Of a DNA stretch of 64,000 nucleotides, positions 43,497 to 50,838 are shown piece by piece; positions within the stretch are counted from its first letter, which is position 1, and each line of letters opens with the position of its first letter. A model generated the notes under the pieces. That model saw only the letters and a list, made by a program, of their open reading frames with translations, was not told the DNA's origin and searched no databases. Both the position numbers and the translations under genes were made by a program. The DNA lies in the NCBI RefSeq assembly GCF_042670205.1, contig NZ_JBHUWD010000001.1:244547-308546 (forward strand). The letters are read 5' to 3'. This DNA comes from Luteimicrobium sp042670205 (GTDB lineage Bacteria > Actinomycetota > Actinomycetes > Actinomycetales > Cellulomonadaceae).

Positions 43497-44237
43497 ATGG
43501 ACGCGATGATCGAAGAGCACCTGCCTGGCGGCAACACGACGCCCGTCCTGCGGATCGGCGACACCGTGCGCCGCGCTGCGGGCCCGTGGACGACGACGAT
43601 CCAGTCCTACCTGCGCCACCTCCGGGCCGCCGGGATGACGGGGATCCCCGAGCCGTTCGGCGTCGACGACCGGGGCCGTGAGATCGTCTCGTACCTCGAG
43701 GGAGACGTCCCGCACGACAGCCCGGCCTGGCTCTGGACCCCCGAGGTGCTCGACGAGGCCGTGCTGTTCCTGCGCCGCCTCCACGACGCGTCGGTGGGCT
43801 TCGTCGCGTCGTCGCCCGCCTGGCGCCTGCCGGTGCACGAGCCCGCCGAGGTGGTGTGCCACAACGACGCCGCGCCCTACAACATGGTGTTCCGCGGCGG
43901 CCGCATGGTCGGGCTCATCGACTTCGACACCGCCTCGCCGGGGCCGCGCGTCTGGGACCTGGCCTACCTCGCGTACCGGCTCGCGCCGTACGTCGACGAC
44001 GCCGGGTGGACCGGCGGGGACGCCGAGCGGACCGCACGGCTCAACCGCATCGTCCAGGTCTACGGGTGGGACCCCATCACGCCCTCCGACGTGCTCCGGA
44101 CGATGGTCGCCCGGCTCGAGGAGCTCGCCGCGTTCACCGAGGACCGCGCCGCCCAGACGGGCCGGCACGACCTCACCGCGCACGCCGCGATGTACCGCCG
44201 CGACGTGGAGCGGATCGCCGTCCTCGCCGAGGGCTGA
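43497..44237 (+). CDS. Aminoglycoside phosphotransferase-family kinase
   Basis: 246 residues from ATG 43497 (an ATG at 43506 is also possible). Kinase-like motifs of the APH/choline-kinase group: VVCHNDAAPYNMVFRGGRMV (catalytic HND) and LIDFDTASPGPRVWDLAYLA (metal-binding D). The N-lobe is short (VRRAAGPWTTTIQSYLRHL). The substrate is unknown; many such genes phosphorylate small metabolites rather than antibiotics, so a resistance role should not be assumed. Confidence 0.85.
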   Translation: MDAMIEEHLPGGNTTPVLRIGDTVRRAAGPWTTTIQSYLRHLRAAGMTGIPEPFGVDDRGREIVSYLEGDVPHDSPAWLWTPEVLDEAVLFLRRLHDASVGFVASSPAWRLPVHEPAEVVCHNDAAPYNMVFRGGRMVGLIDFDTASPGPRVWDLAYLAYRLAPYVDDAGWTGGDAERTARLNRIVQVYGWDPITPSDVLRTMVARLEELAAFTEDRAAQTGRHDLTAHAAMYRRDVERIAVLAEG

Positions 44238-44310
44238 CGGGACCACCCACCGCTCCGCGGTGCCGGACCGCCCCGTGCGGCCTACCGTGGGAGCGTCGAG
44301 AGGAGACGCC

Positions 44311-44676
44311 ATGGCACAGCCGAGCGGAGCGACCGGAACCCCGGGGATCGACCCGACGGCGCCCCCGAGCGGCCCGGGCTGCGTCGAGTGCGGCGCCGCG
44401 GGCGGCTGGTGGGTCCACCTGCGCCGCTGCGCGGAGTGCGGGCACGTCGGCTGCTGCGACAGCTCGCCCGAGCAGCACGCGAGCCGCCACTTCGCCGAGA
44501 CGGGTCACCCCGTCATGCGCTCGTACGAGCCCGGCGAGGACTGGTGGTGGGACTACCGGACCAACGACTACACGGACGGCCCCGACCTCGCGCCGCCGCT
44601 CGCGCACCCGACCGATCAGGGCGCGCCGTGGCCCACGGACCGCGTCCCCGAGAACTGGCGCGACCTGATCCACTGA
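44311..44676 (+). CDS. UBP-type zinc finger protein
   Basis: 121 residues from ATG 44311 (GAGAGGAGA upstream). Zinc ligands follow the UBP finger order: CVECGAAGGWWVHLRRCAEC, then GHVGCCDSSPEQHASRHFAE with TGHPVMRSYEPGEDWWWDY. In actinobacteria this small protein is common as a stand-alone domain of unknown role. A 73-bp gap separates it from the kinase gene. Confidence 0.9.
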   Translation: MAQPSGATGTPGIDPTAPPSGPGCVECGAAGGWWVHLRRCAECGHVGCCDSSPEQHASRHFAETGHPVMRSYEPGEDWWWDYRTNDYTDGPDLAPPLAHPTDQGAPWPTDRVPENWRDLIH

Positions 44677-44739
44677 TTCACCCCCGTCTCACCTGGTCAT
44701 GGCCGTCACGAAGCGACGTGCCGGCGCTCCCTCATCTCG

Positions 44740-44762
44740 ACGGCGCCCGCGGAAGGCGCCGT
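44740..44762. terminator. Hairpin after the UBP zinc-finger gene
   Basis: ACGGCGCC (44740-44747) pairs perfectly with GGCGCCGT (44755-44762) around a 7-base loop, 64 bases after the stop. No U-run follows; termination is a guess from position. Confidence 0.4.
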
Positions 44763-44816
44763 CCACATGAACGGGACAGGTGCCGCAGCGCGGCGCCGGC
44801 AGGACGGGAACGACGG

Positions 44817-44984
44817 ATGGCAGTCATGACGACGCACCGGGGGCGAGTCGCCCTCCCCGAACCGTGGGAGCGCGAGCTGCGCCGCATGGAGGTGCTGGCG
44901 CGGCTCGAGACGGCGCGCGCCGCGCGTCGCGGCACCGTCGCCCGCGCGGTGCGGATGCCCACCCGCAGGCTCACGCCGCGCTGA
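44817..44984 (+). CDS. Small basic protein of unknown function
   Basis: 55 residues from ATG 44817 (a second in-frame ATG lies at 44826). Composition is Arg/Ala-rich and probably helical: LPEPWERELRRMEVLARLET, RRGTVARAVRMPTRRL. There is no family match I recognise and the SD (GACGGGAACGACGG) is weak. It ends 14 bp inside the convergent pntB gene. It could be a real small protein or a chance frame. Confidence 0.45.
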   Translation: MAVMTTHRGRVALPEPWERELRRMEVLARLETARAARRGTVARAVRMPTRRLTPR

Positions 44985-46452
44985 CGTACTCCTTGACGGC
45001 CGCGACCAGCTGGGCCAGGCCGTCCTTCGCGTCGGCGAACAGCATCCCCGTGCGCGGGTCGGTGTAGAGCTCGTTGTCGATGCCCGCGTACCCGTGGCCC
45101 ATCGACCGTTTCACCACGACGACGGAGCGCGCGTGGTCCACGTCGAGGATCGGCATCCCCGAGATCGCCGTCCCCGGGCGGCGGGCCGCCGGGTTCGTCA
45201 CGTCGTTCGCGCCGACCACCAGCGCCACGTCGCACTGGTCGAGCTCCGCGTTCGCCTCTTCCAGCTCCTTCATCTGCTCGTACGGCACGTTCGCCTCCGC
45301 GAGCAGGACGTTCATGTGCCCGGGCATGCGGCCCGCGACCGGGTGGATCGCGTACGACACCGCCACCCCGTGCGACGACAGCAGGTTCGCCAGGTCCGCG
45401 AGCTCGTGCTGCGCCTGCGCCGCCGCGAGCCCGTAACCCGGGACCAGGACGACCCGGTGCGCGTACGCGAGCTGGATCGCGACGTCGTCGGCGTCGACCG
45501 TGCGCACCGCGGCGCCCGCGCCGACGCTGGCACTGCCCGCCGCGGACGGCGCGTCGCCCGTGCCGAAACCGCCCAGCAGGATCGACCCCACCGACCGGTT
45601 CATCGCGTCCGCCATGAGCTTCGTCAGGATCGATCCCGACGCCCCCACCAGCGCACCCGCCACGATCATGACCTCGTTGTCGACGACGAACCCCGCCATC
45701 GCCACCGCCAGGCCAGTGAACGCGTTGAGCAGCGAGATCACGACCGGCATGTCCGCGCCGCCGATCGGCAGCACCATGAGGACCCCGAACCCGAGCGCCG
45801 CGACCACGGCCACCACGAGCGCGACCGTCGTCGTCGTGCGCGCACCGTCGCTCGACCCGCCGCCCGCGACCGCCACCCCGACCCCGGCGCCGACCGCCAC
45901 GACCGCCGACACCAGCGCGAGCGCACGCGAACCCCGGAACGTGATCGGGGCCCCGGGCACCCAGCCCTGCAGCTTGCCCGCCGCCACCAGCGAGCCCGAG
46001 AACGTCACCGCGCCGATCAGCACGTCCAGCGCCACCGGCACCGAGAACGACGCCGGCAACCCGTCCCACGACCCTGCCGCCAGCTCGCGCGACGCGTCCG
46101 CCAGGGCCACCGTCGCTGCCGCGCCGCCCCCGACCGCGTTGAACAACGACACCAGCTGCGGCATCGCCGTCATCCTGACCCGACGCGCCGCGTACAGGCC
46201 GTACCCGCCCCCGACGACGATTCCGCCCGCCAGCGCGACCCCCGCCCACACCCCGCCGTGCCACCCGACGCCGCCCCCGTCCTCGTCCAGCAGCAGCAGC
46301 GCCGTCACCAGCACCGCCGCCGTCATGCCCGACGCCGACACCACGTTGCCGCGGCGCGCGGTGCGGGGGGAACGCATGAGGTGGAGGCCGAGCACGAAGC
46401 ACACCGCCGCGCCGAGGTAGACGAGCCACGTGAAGGTGAGCGTCGCGCTCAT
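44971..46452 (-). CDS. pntB: NAD(P) transhydrogenase beta subunit
   Basis: 493 residues from ATG 46452, overlapping the pntAb stop (ATGA). It has about nine membrane helices (first LTFTWLVYLGAAVCFVLGLH), then a soluble NADP(H)-binding domain with VVLVPGYGLAAAQAQHELAD, HPVAGRMPGHMNVLLAEANV, ALVVGANDVTNPAA and KRSMGHGYAGIDNELY. With PntAa/PntAb it forms the proton-translocating transhydrogenase that makes NADPH at the expense of the proton gradient. Last gene of the operon. Confidence 0.95.
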   Translation of the reverse strand: MSATLTFTWLVYLGAAVCFVLGLHLMRSPRTARRGNVVSASGMTAAVLVTALLLLDEDGGGVGWHGGVWAGVALAGGIVVGGGYGLYAARRVRMTAMPQLVSLFNAVGGGAAATVALADASRELAAGSWDGLPASFSVPVALDVLIGAVTFSGSLVAAGKLQGWVPGAPITFRGSRALALVSAVVAVGAGVGVAVAGGGSSDGARTTTTVALVVAVVAALGFGVLMVLPIGGADMPVVISLLNAFTGLAVAMAGFVVDNEVMIVAGALVGASGSILTKLMADAMNRSVGSILLGGFGTGDAPSAAGSASVGAGAAVRTVDADDVAIQLAYAHRVVLVPGYGLAAAQAQHELADLANLLSSHGVAVSYAIHPVAGRMPGHMNVLLAEANVPYEQMKELEEANAELDQCDVALVVGANDVTNPAARRPGTAISGMPILDVDHARSVVVVKRSMGHGYAGIDNELYTDPRTGMLFADAKDGLAQLVAAVKEYVSAA

Positions 46453-47036
46453 CGGTCGTTCCTGTCGCCGGTGCCGGTGCCGGTGCCGGTGCCGGGGTCG
46501 GGTCCGGCGGCGGGGCCGGCCGGGGCTGCGCCCGACGTGCTCGGGCTACCATCCGCCTCGCTCGTTCCTCGCTCGGCTCCCGCCAGCCCCGCCACGCCCT
46601 TCGCATCCTCGGGCGCAGCCCCGGCCCGCCCCGCCGCCTCGGGCGTCCGGCTCGCCTCCGCCGAGGGTGACGTTGCGTGCGCCGAGGGTGACGTTGCGTT
46701 CGCCGAGGGTGACGCTGCGTTCGCCGAGGGTGACGTTGCGTTCGCCGAGGGTGATTGTCTTCCTCGGAACATGCCCAGCATGCGGTCGGTGACGACGTAG
46801 CCGCCCACGACGTTCATCGCCGCGAACGCCGAGGCCAGGAACGCGAGGACGTAGCCCAGCGGGTTGTCGGCGAGACCCGAGACGAGGATCGCGCCCACCA
46901 GGACGACGCCGTGGATCGAGTTCGCGCCCGACATCATCGGCGTGTGCAGGGTCGTCGGGATCTTGCTGATCACCTCGAAGCCGACGAGCAGCGCGAGCAC
47001 GAAGATGCTGATCGACGACGCCAGCTCCGGGGTCAT
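46449..47036 (-). CDS. pntAb: NAD(P) transhydrogenase alpha-2 subunit with repeat-derived C-terminal tail
   Basis: 195 residues from ATG 47036, overlapping the pntAa stop. The first ~92 residues are the complete, conserved PntAb membrane subunit: SSISIFVLALLVGFEVISKI, PTTLHTPMMSGANSIHGVVL, ASAFAAMNVVGGYVVTDRML. That is the full usual length. The remaining ~100 residues are extra: four and a half SPSANAT-like heptads (~95-126), repeat copy D (~133-177, EDAKGVAGLAGAERGTS) and a GTGTGTGTG stretch. The tail is polar and disordered and would hang from the end of the last helix; its effect on assembly is unknown. Confidence 0.93.
   Translation of the reverse strand: MTPELASSISIFVLALLVGFEVISKIPTTLHTPMMSGANSIHGVVLVGAILVSGLADNPLGYVLAFLASAFAAMNVVGGYVVTDRMLGMFRGRQSPSANATSPSANAASPSANATSPSAHATSPSAEASRTPEAAGRAGAAPEDAKGVAGLAGAERGTSEADGSPSTSGAAPAGPAAGPDPGTGTGTGTGDRNDR
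46468..46497 (-). repeat. 6-bp tandem repeat (GGTGCC) at pntAb 3' end
   Basis: About five GGTGCC-type units (on the + strand) encode Gly-Thr repeats just before the pntAb stop, next to repeat copy D. Unit length keeps frame on expansion. Confidence 0.8.
46506..46638 (-). repeat. In-frame structured repeat, copy D (sense in pntAb)
   Basis: 133 bp with 30-bp terminal inverted repeats (46506-46535 and 46609-46638, 29 of 30 paired). In the element's own sense P2 is GGGC/GCCC here (46596-46599 with 46543-46546), where other copies have GGCC/GGCC: a compensatory change. P3 (46555-46561 with 46571-46577) keeps the GAGGAACGA loop but has two unpaired positions. Same length as copy B. Confidence 0.85.
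46660..46754 (-). repeat. 21-bp tandem repeat (4.5 units) inside pntAb
   Basis: Four full 21-bp units plus 11 bp, starting on the + strand with GCCGAGGGTGACGTTGCG. Encodes SPSANAT-like heptads. The unit at 46702-46722 is identical to one in the hrpA array (26651-26671). It lies 21 bp upstream (coding sense) of repeat copy D. Confidence 0.9.
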
Positions 47037-48199
47037 GCGGTCGCCCCTTCGATCGGGGCAGGGTCGGCGATCGCAGTGTCCGGGGCTGGGGGGACCCGGA
47101 TCGCGCGCACGACCTCGTCGTCCGCGTCCACGTCGAGGCGACCCTCCCGGACGACGGCGCGGAGCACCGCGGCGACGTTGCGTGCGTAGGCGGACGAAGC
47201 GGCCGTCGGAAGCTCCGACGCGAGGTTGCCCGCGCCCACGAGGGTCACGCCGCCCGGCGTGACGACGCGCTCGTCGGGCACGGACCCCTCGACGTTGCCG
47301 CCGAGGTCGCTCGCCCCCAGGTCGACGACGACGCTGCCGGGCCGCATCGCGGCCACGGTCTCCACGGTGACCAGGACGGGCGGTCGGCGCCCGGGCACCT
47401 GCGCCGTCGTGATCACGACGTCGAACCGCGCGACGTGCCCCGCGAGCTCGGCCTGCTGGGCGGCGCGCTCGTCGTCGGTGAGCTCGCGCGCGTAGCCGCC
47501 CTCGCCCGCGCCCGCGGGGGTGCTCGTGAGCTGGAGGAACGTCGCGCCGAGCGAGCGGACCTCGTCCGCCGACGACGGCCGGATGTCGTACCCCGTGACC
47601 TGCGCGCCCAGGCGCCGGGCCGTCCCGATCGCCTGGAGGCCGGCCACGCCGGTGCCGAGCACGAGGACCTGCGCGGGCTTCGCGGTCCCGGCGGCCGTGA
47701 TCATCATCGGGAAGAACCGCCCGAACGCCTCGGCCGCGACGATCGCCGCCCGGTACCCCGCGACCGAGGCCTGCGAGGTGAGCGCGTCCATCGTCTGGGC
47801 GCGCGAGAGCGTGCGGGGGAGGAGTGCCAGGTCGAGTGCGACGACCCCGGCGTCGGCGAGGGCGTGCGCCTCCTCGGCGTGGCCACCGAGCGCGAGGAGA
47901 CCCACGACCACCTGGCCGCGGTGCAGGGAAGCCGTGAGACCGGCGTCGGGCACGCGGACGCACGCCAGGACGTCCGCCGCCAGGACGGCGGACCCGTCGC
48001 CGAGCGTCGCCCCGGCGGCCTCGTAGGCCGCGTCCGGGAAGAAGGCCGCCTCGCCCGCCCCGTGCTCGACGACGACCGAGAGCCCGTCGCGGACGAGCCG
48101 CCCGACGACCTCCGGCACCAGGGCCACGCGTCGTTCGCCGGCGCCGTGCTCGCGCAGGACCCCCACGCTCACGGGTGGTGCGTCCGGCGTCAGGGCCAC
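47033..48199 (-). CDS. pntAa: NAD(P) transhydrogenase alpha-1 subunit
   Basis: 388 residues from GTG 48199. Soluble NAD(H)-binding subunit homologous to alanine dehydrogenase: SVGVLREHGAGERRVALVPE, MDALTSQASVAGYRAAIVAA, Rossmann motif VLVLGTGVAGLQAIGTARRL, GYDIRPSSADEVRSLGATFL, VVDLGASDLGGNVEGSVPDE, TLVGAGNLASELPTAASSAY. It starts 9 bases after the stop of the uracil-DNA glycosylase gene and overlaps pntAb, so all four may share one transcript. Confidence 0.95.
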   Translation of the reverse strand: MALTPDAPPVSVGVLREHGAGERRVALVPEVVGRLVRDGLSVVVEHGAGEAAFFPDAAYEAAGATLGDGSAVLAADVLACVRVPDAGLTASLHRGQVVVGLLALGGHAEEAHALADAGVVALDLALLPRTLSRAQTMDALTSQASVAGYRAAIVAAEAFGRFFPMMITAAGTAKPAQVLVLGTGVAGLQAIGTARRLGAQVTGYDIRPSSADEVRSLGATFLQLTSTPAGAGEGGYARELTDDERAAQQAELAGHVARFDVVITTAQVPGRRPPVLVTVETVAAMRPGSVVVDLGASDLGGNVEGSVPDERVVTPGGVTLVGAGNLASELPTAASSAYARNVAAVLRAVVREGRLDVDADDEVVRAIRVPPAPDTAIADPAPIEGATA

Positions 48200-48208
48200 A
48201 CGACGAAC

Positions 48209-49018
48209 CTATGCCGCGGCGAGCGCTCGCGCGCGGGCGAGCAGCGCGTCCATCGCGTCGGGCGTGAGCTTGCCCGTGAACGTGTTGTGCGGGCTCGGGT
48301 GGTAGCAGCCCAGAAGTGTGACCTGACCTGCGTCGACGCCACCCTCCGACGTTTCACGTGAAACCACCGTCTCTGCGCCGTGACCGAAGCGTGGGCGCGG
48401 CCGGGGGACGGCCCAGCCCGCCGCCGCCAGCACGTCGAGCGTCGCGTTCCACCCGAACGCGCCGAGCGTCACGACGACCCGCGGTCCGACGAGCTCGAGC
48501 TCGCGCGCGAGGTAGGGGGAGCACGTCCGACGCTCCTCGGGCGTGGGCTTGTTCTCGGGCGGCACGCAGTGCACCGGGGCTGCGAGGCGGGCGCCGGTGA
48601 GCTCGAGCCCGTCGCCCCGCGCGACGGACGTGCCCTGGGACGCGAGGCCCGCACGGTGCAGCGCCGCGATCAGGAAGTCGCCGGACCGGTCGCCCGTGAA
48701 CATCCGGCCCGTCCGGTTCCCGCCGTGCGCCGCGGGAGCCAGCCCGACCACGAGGATCCCGGCGGCCGGGTCGCCGAAGCTCGGCACGGGACGCGCCCAG
48801 TACTCCTCGGCCGCGAACGCGGCGCGCCGCTCGCGCCCCACCTGCTCGCGCCACGCGACCAGCCGGGGGCACGCCGTGCACCCGACGACCAGCGTGTCGA
48901 GCGTGGCGAGATCGCGCGCCGCGGGGGCGTGGGACGGATTGCGGGCGGTGTCGTCCGTGGTCGCGGCGCCGGGCGCCCCGACGGGGGAGTCCGGTGAAGG
49001 CTCGAGGGAGGACGGCAC
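48209..49018 (-). CDS. Uracil-DNA glycosylase, family 5 (UdgB-like)
   Basis: 269 residues from GTG 49018. Motifs fit iron-sulphur family 4/5 glycosylases: GCTACPRLVAWREQVGRERR (first two cluster Cys), GLAPAAHGGNRTGRMFTGDR (motif 1 lacking the polar catalytic Asp, as in UdgB), a later Cys in PTPEERRTCSPYLARE, and GCYHPSPHNTFTGKLT (motif 2). It would remove uracil and other deaminated bases from DNA. Divergent from the DUF2993 gene and immediately upstream of pntAa. Confidence 0.9.
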   Translation of the reverse strand: MPSSLEPSPDSPVGAPGAATTDDTARNPSHAPAARDLATLDTLVVGCTACPRLVAWREQVGRERRAAFAAEEYWARPVPSFGDPAAGILVVGLAPAAHGGNRTGRMFTGDRSGDFLIAALHRAGLASQGTSVARGDGLELTGARLAAPVHCVPPENKPTPEERRTCSPYLARELELVGPRVVVTLGAFGWNATLDVLAAAGWAVPRPRPRFGHGAETVVSRETSEGGVDAGQVTLLGCYHPSPHNTFTGKLTPDAMDALLARARALAAA

Positions 49019-49060
49019 CCGTCGATCGTCCCACCCGGGATCGCCCCGTACCGTACCGGG

Positions 49061-49762
49061 GTGCGCTTCCTCCGTAGGCTCCTCATCACCGTCATCGTCC
49101 TCGCCCTCCTCGCCGTCGCGGCCGACCGCGTCGCGTGCTGGGCGTTCGAGCGGACCTTCGCCCACGAGGCGACCGCCCAGACCGACGCGCGCGACGTCTC
49201 CGCCTCGATCCACGGCTTCCCGTTCCTGACCCAGCTCTGGAACGGCTCGCTCGACGACGTCACCGTCAGTGCCGGATCGGCGACCTTCGGCGGGACGACC
49301 GTGACCGACGTCGACGTCGACGGCACGGGCGTGAGCCTCACCTCGCCGTACGTCGTGACGGACGGGACGGTCGAGGCGACCGTCCCGTCGGCGGAGCTCG
49401 AGAAGCAGGTCGCCGCTCGCACGCGTTCCGACGTCGCCATCGAGGCGACCGACGACGGGCTCGTCGCGACCACGAAGGTCTTCGGGCTGGACGTCGGCCT
49501 CGTGCTCGAGCCGAAGGTGTCGGGCGGCTCGCTCGCCGTCGACGTCAAGGCCGCGAAGATCGCGGGCGCCACCGTCTCGGCGAACGCGCTCCCGGGCGGC
49601 CTGGCGAGCACGCTCGACGGGCTCAAGGTCCCGCTCGACCTGCCGAAGGGCGTCACGCTGACCGGTGCGAGCGTGGTGCCGGCGCGCGACGGCTCCGACG
49701 GCGGGGTACGGGTCAGCGCCACGGCCTCGGACGTGGCGCTCGAGCATCTCGCGTCCTCCTGA
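49061..49762 (+). CDS. DUF2993 (LmeA-like) exported protein
   Basis: 233 residues from GTG 49061. An N-terminal membrane anchor or signal segment (LLITVIVLALLAVAADRVAC) is followed by the DUF2993 lipid-binding-like fold: ASIHGFPFLTQLWNGSLDDV, VTDGTVEATVPSAELEKQVA, LASTLDGLKVPLDLPKGVTL. The mycobacterial homologue LmeA affects mannan chain length in lipomannan, so an envelope glycolipid role is possible here; this is inferred from the family only. Confidence 0.85.
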   Translation: MRFLRRLLITVIVLALLAVAADRVACWAFERTFAHEATAQTDARDVSASIHGFPFLTQLWNGSLDDVTVSAGSATFGGTTVTDVDVDGTGVSLTSPYVVTDGTVEATVPSAELEKQVAARTRSDVAIEATDDGLVATTKVFGLDVGLVLEPKVSGGSLAVDVKAAKIAGATVSANALPGGLASTLDGLKVPLDLPKGVTLTGASVVPARDGSDGGVRVSATASDVALEHLASS

Positions 49763-49789
49763 TCGCGGCGCCCACGGTGCGAACCGTGG

Positions 49790-49818
49790 TTACGAGGCAG
49801 TAACACAACGCGCATACT
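49790..49818 (+). promoter_or_regulatory. Predicted promoter of the polar amino-acid ABC operon
   Basis: TTACGA (49790-49795) and CATACT (49813-49818) with a 17-bp spacer, about 70 bases before ATG 49887, in a locally A/T-richer stretch. Confidence 0.45.
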
Positions 49819-49886
49819 GTGTGCCGCGGCGTCGCGAGGTGCGACGCCTGGGCTGCAACGCTTGCGGCGCAACCTCAGGAGGAACG

Positions 49887-50810
49887 ATGCGACGACTTCG
49901 CACCATCAGCACCGCCCTCGTGGCCACGGCCACCCTGGCCGCCGTGCTCGCCGGCTGCTCCGACTCGGGCGACTCCGGTTCCGGAGACAAGGCCTCGGCC
50001 GGCGCCGCGACGTTCGACCCGAGCTCGGTCGCCAAGGACGCCACGCTCGCCGCCGCCGTCCCCGACGCCGTGAAGAGCGCGGGCACCCTCCGTGTGGGCA
50101 CGGACACCACGTACGCGCCCGCCGAGTACATCGGCGACGACGGCAAGACGCCCGTCGGCTACGACGTGGACCTCGTCAAGGCGATCGCCGCGACCCTCGG
50201 CCTCAAGCCGGACATCCAGACGTCGAAGTTCGACAACATCATCCCGTCGATCGGCTCGCGCTACGACATCGGGGTCTCGTCCTTCACGATCAACCCGGAC
50301 CGCGCCAAGCAGGTCAACATGATCGAGTACTTCCAGGCCGGCGAGGCCTTCGCCGTCCAGAAGGGCAACCCGAAGAGCGTCGACCAGAGCGACCTCTGCG
50401 GCAAGACGGTCGGCGTCCAGACGGGCACGGTCGAGGCCGACGAGCTCGCCGACCTGTCGAAGAAGTGCACCGACGGCGGCAAGGACAAGATCGACCAGCT
50501 GAGCTACGACTCGCAGGCCGACGTCACCACGAACCTCGTCGGCGGCAAGCTCGACGCCATGTACGCGGACTCGCCGATCATCGCCTACGCGCTGTCGCAG
50601 ACGAACGGCCAGCTCGAGCAGCTCGGTGACGTGTTCGCGACCGCCCCGCAGGGCATCGTCGTCTCCAAGACCGACCAGCCGCTCACCGACGTCATCCAGA
50701 AGACCGTCCAGAAGCTCATCGACGACGGCACCTACGGCAAGATCCTCAAGGCCTGGGGCAACGAGGAAGGCGCCGTGACGACCGCCGAGCTCAACCCGTC
50801 GGTCGGCTGA
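49887..50810 (+). CDS. Polar amino-acid ABC transporter substrate-binding lipoprotein
   Basis: 307 residues from ATG 49887 with a perfect AGGAGG nearby. Lipobox LAGC (Cys24). SBP_bac_3 motifs: LRVGTDTTYAPAEYIGDDGK, GYDVDLVKAIAATLGLKPDI, TSKFDNIIPSIGSRYDIGVS, GKTVGVQTGTVEADELADLS, GKLDAMYADSPIIAYAL. It delivers polar amino acids (Gln/Glu/His-like; exact ligand unknown) to the permease and ATPase encoded downstream. Confidence 0.93.
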   Translation: MRRLRTISTALVATATLAAVLAGCSDSGDSGSGDKASAGAATFDPSSVAKDATLAAAVPDAVKSAGTLRVGTDTTYAPAEYIGDDGKTPVGYDVDLVKAIAATLGLKPDIQTSKFDNIIPSIGSRYDIGVSSFTINPDRAKQVNMIEYFQAGEAFAVQKGNPKSVDQSDLCGKTVGVQTGTVEADELADLSKKCTDGGKDKIDQLSYDSQADVTTNLVGGKLDAMYADSPIIAYALSQTNGQLEQLGDVFATAPQGIVVSKTDQPLTDVIQKTVQKLIDDGTYGKILKAWGNEEGAVTTAELNPSVG

Positions 50811-50838
50811 CCGCCCGAGCGGGAGCAGACTGAGCGTC

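Noticed and set aside
43497..44237. Aminoglycoside resistance gene
   Set aside because: The kinase fold matches the APH superfamily only generally; a short N-lobe and no resistance context make a metabolic kinase equally likely.
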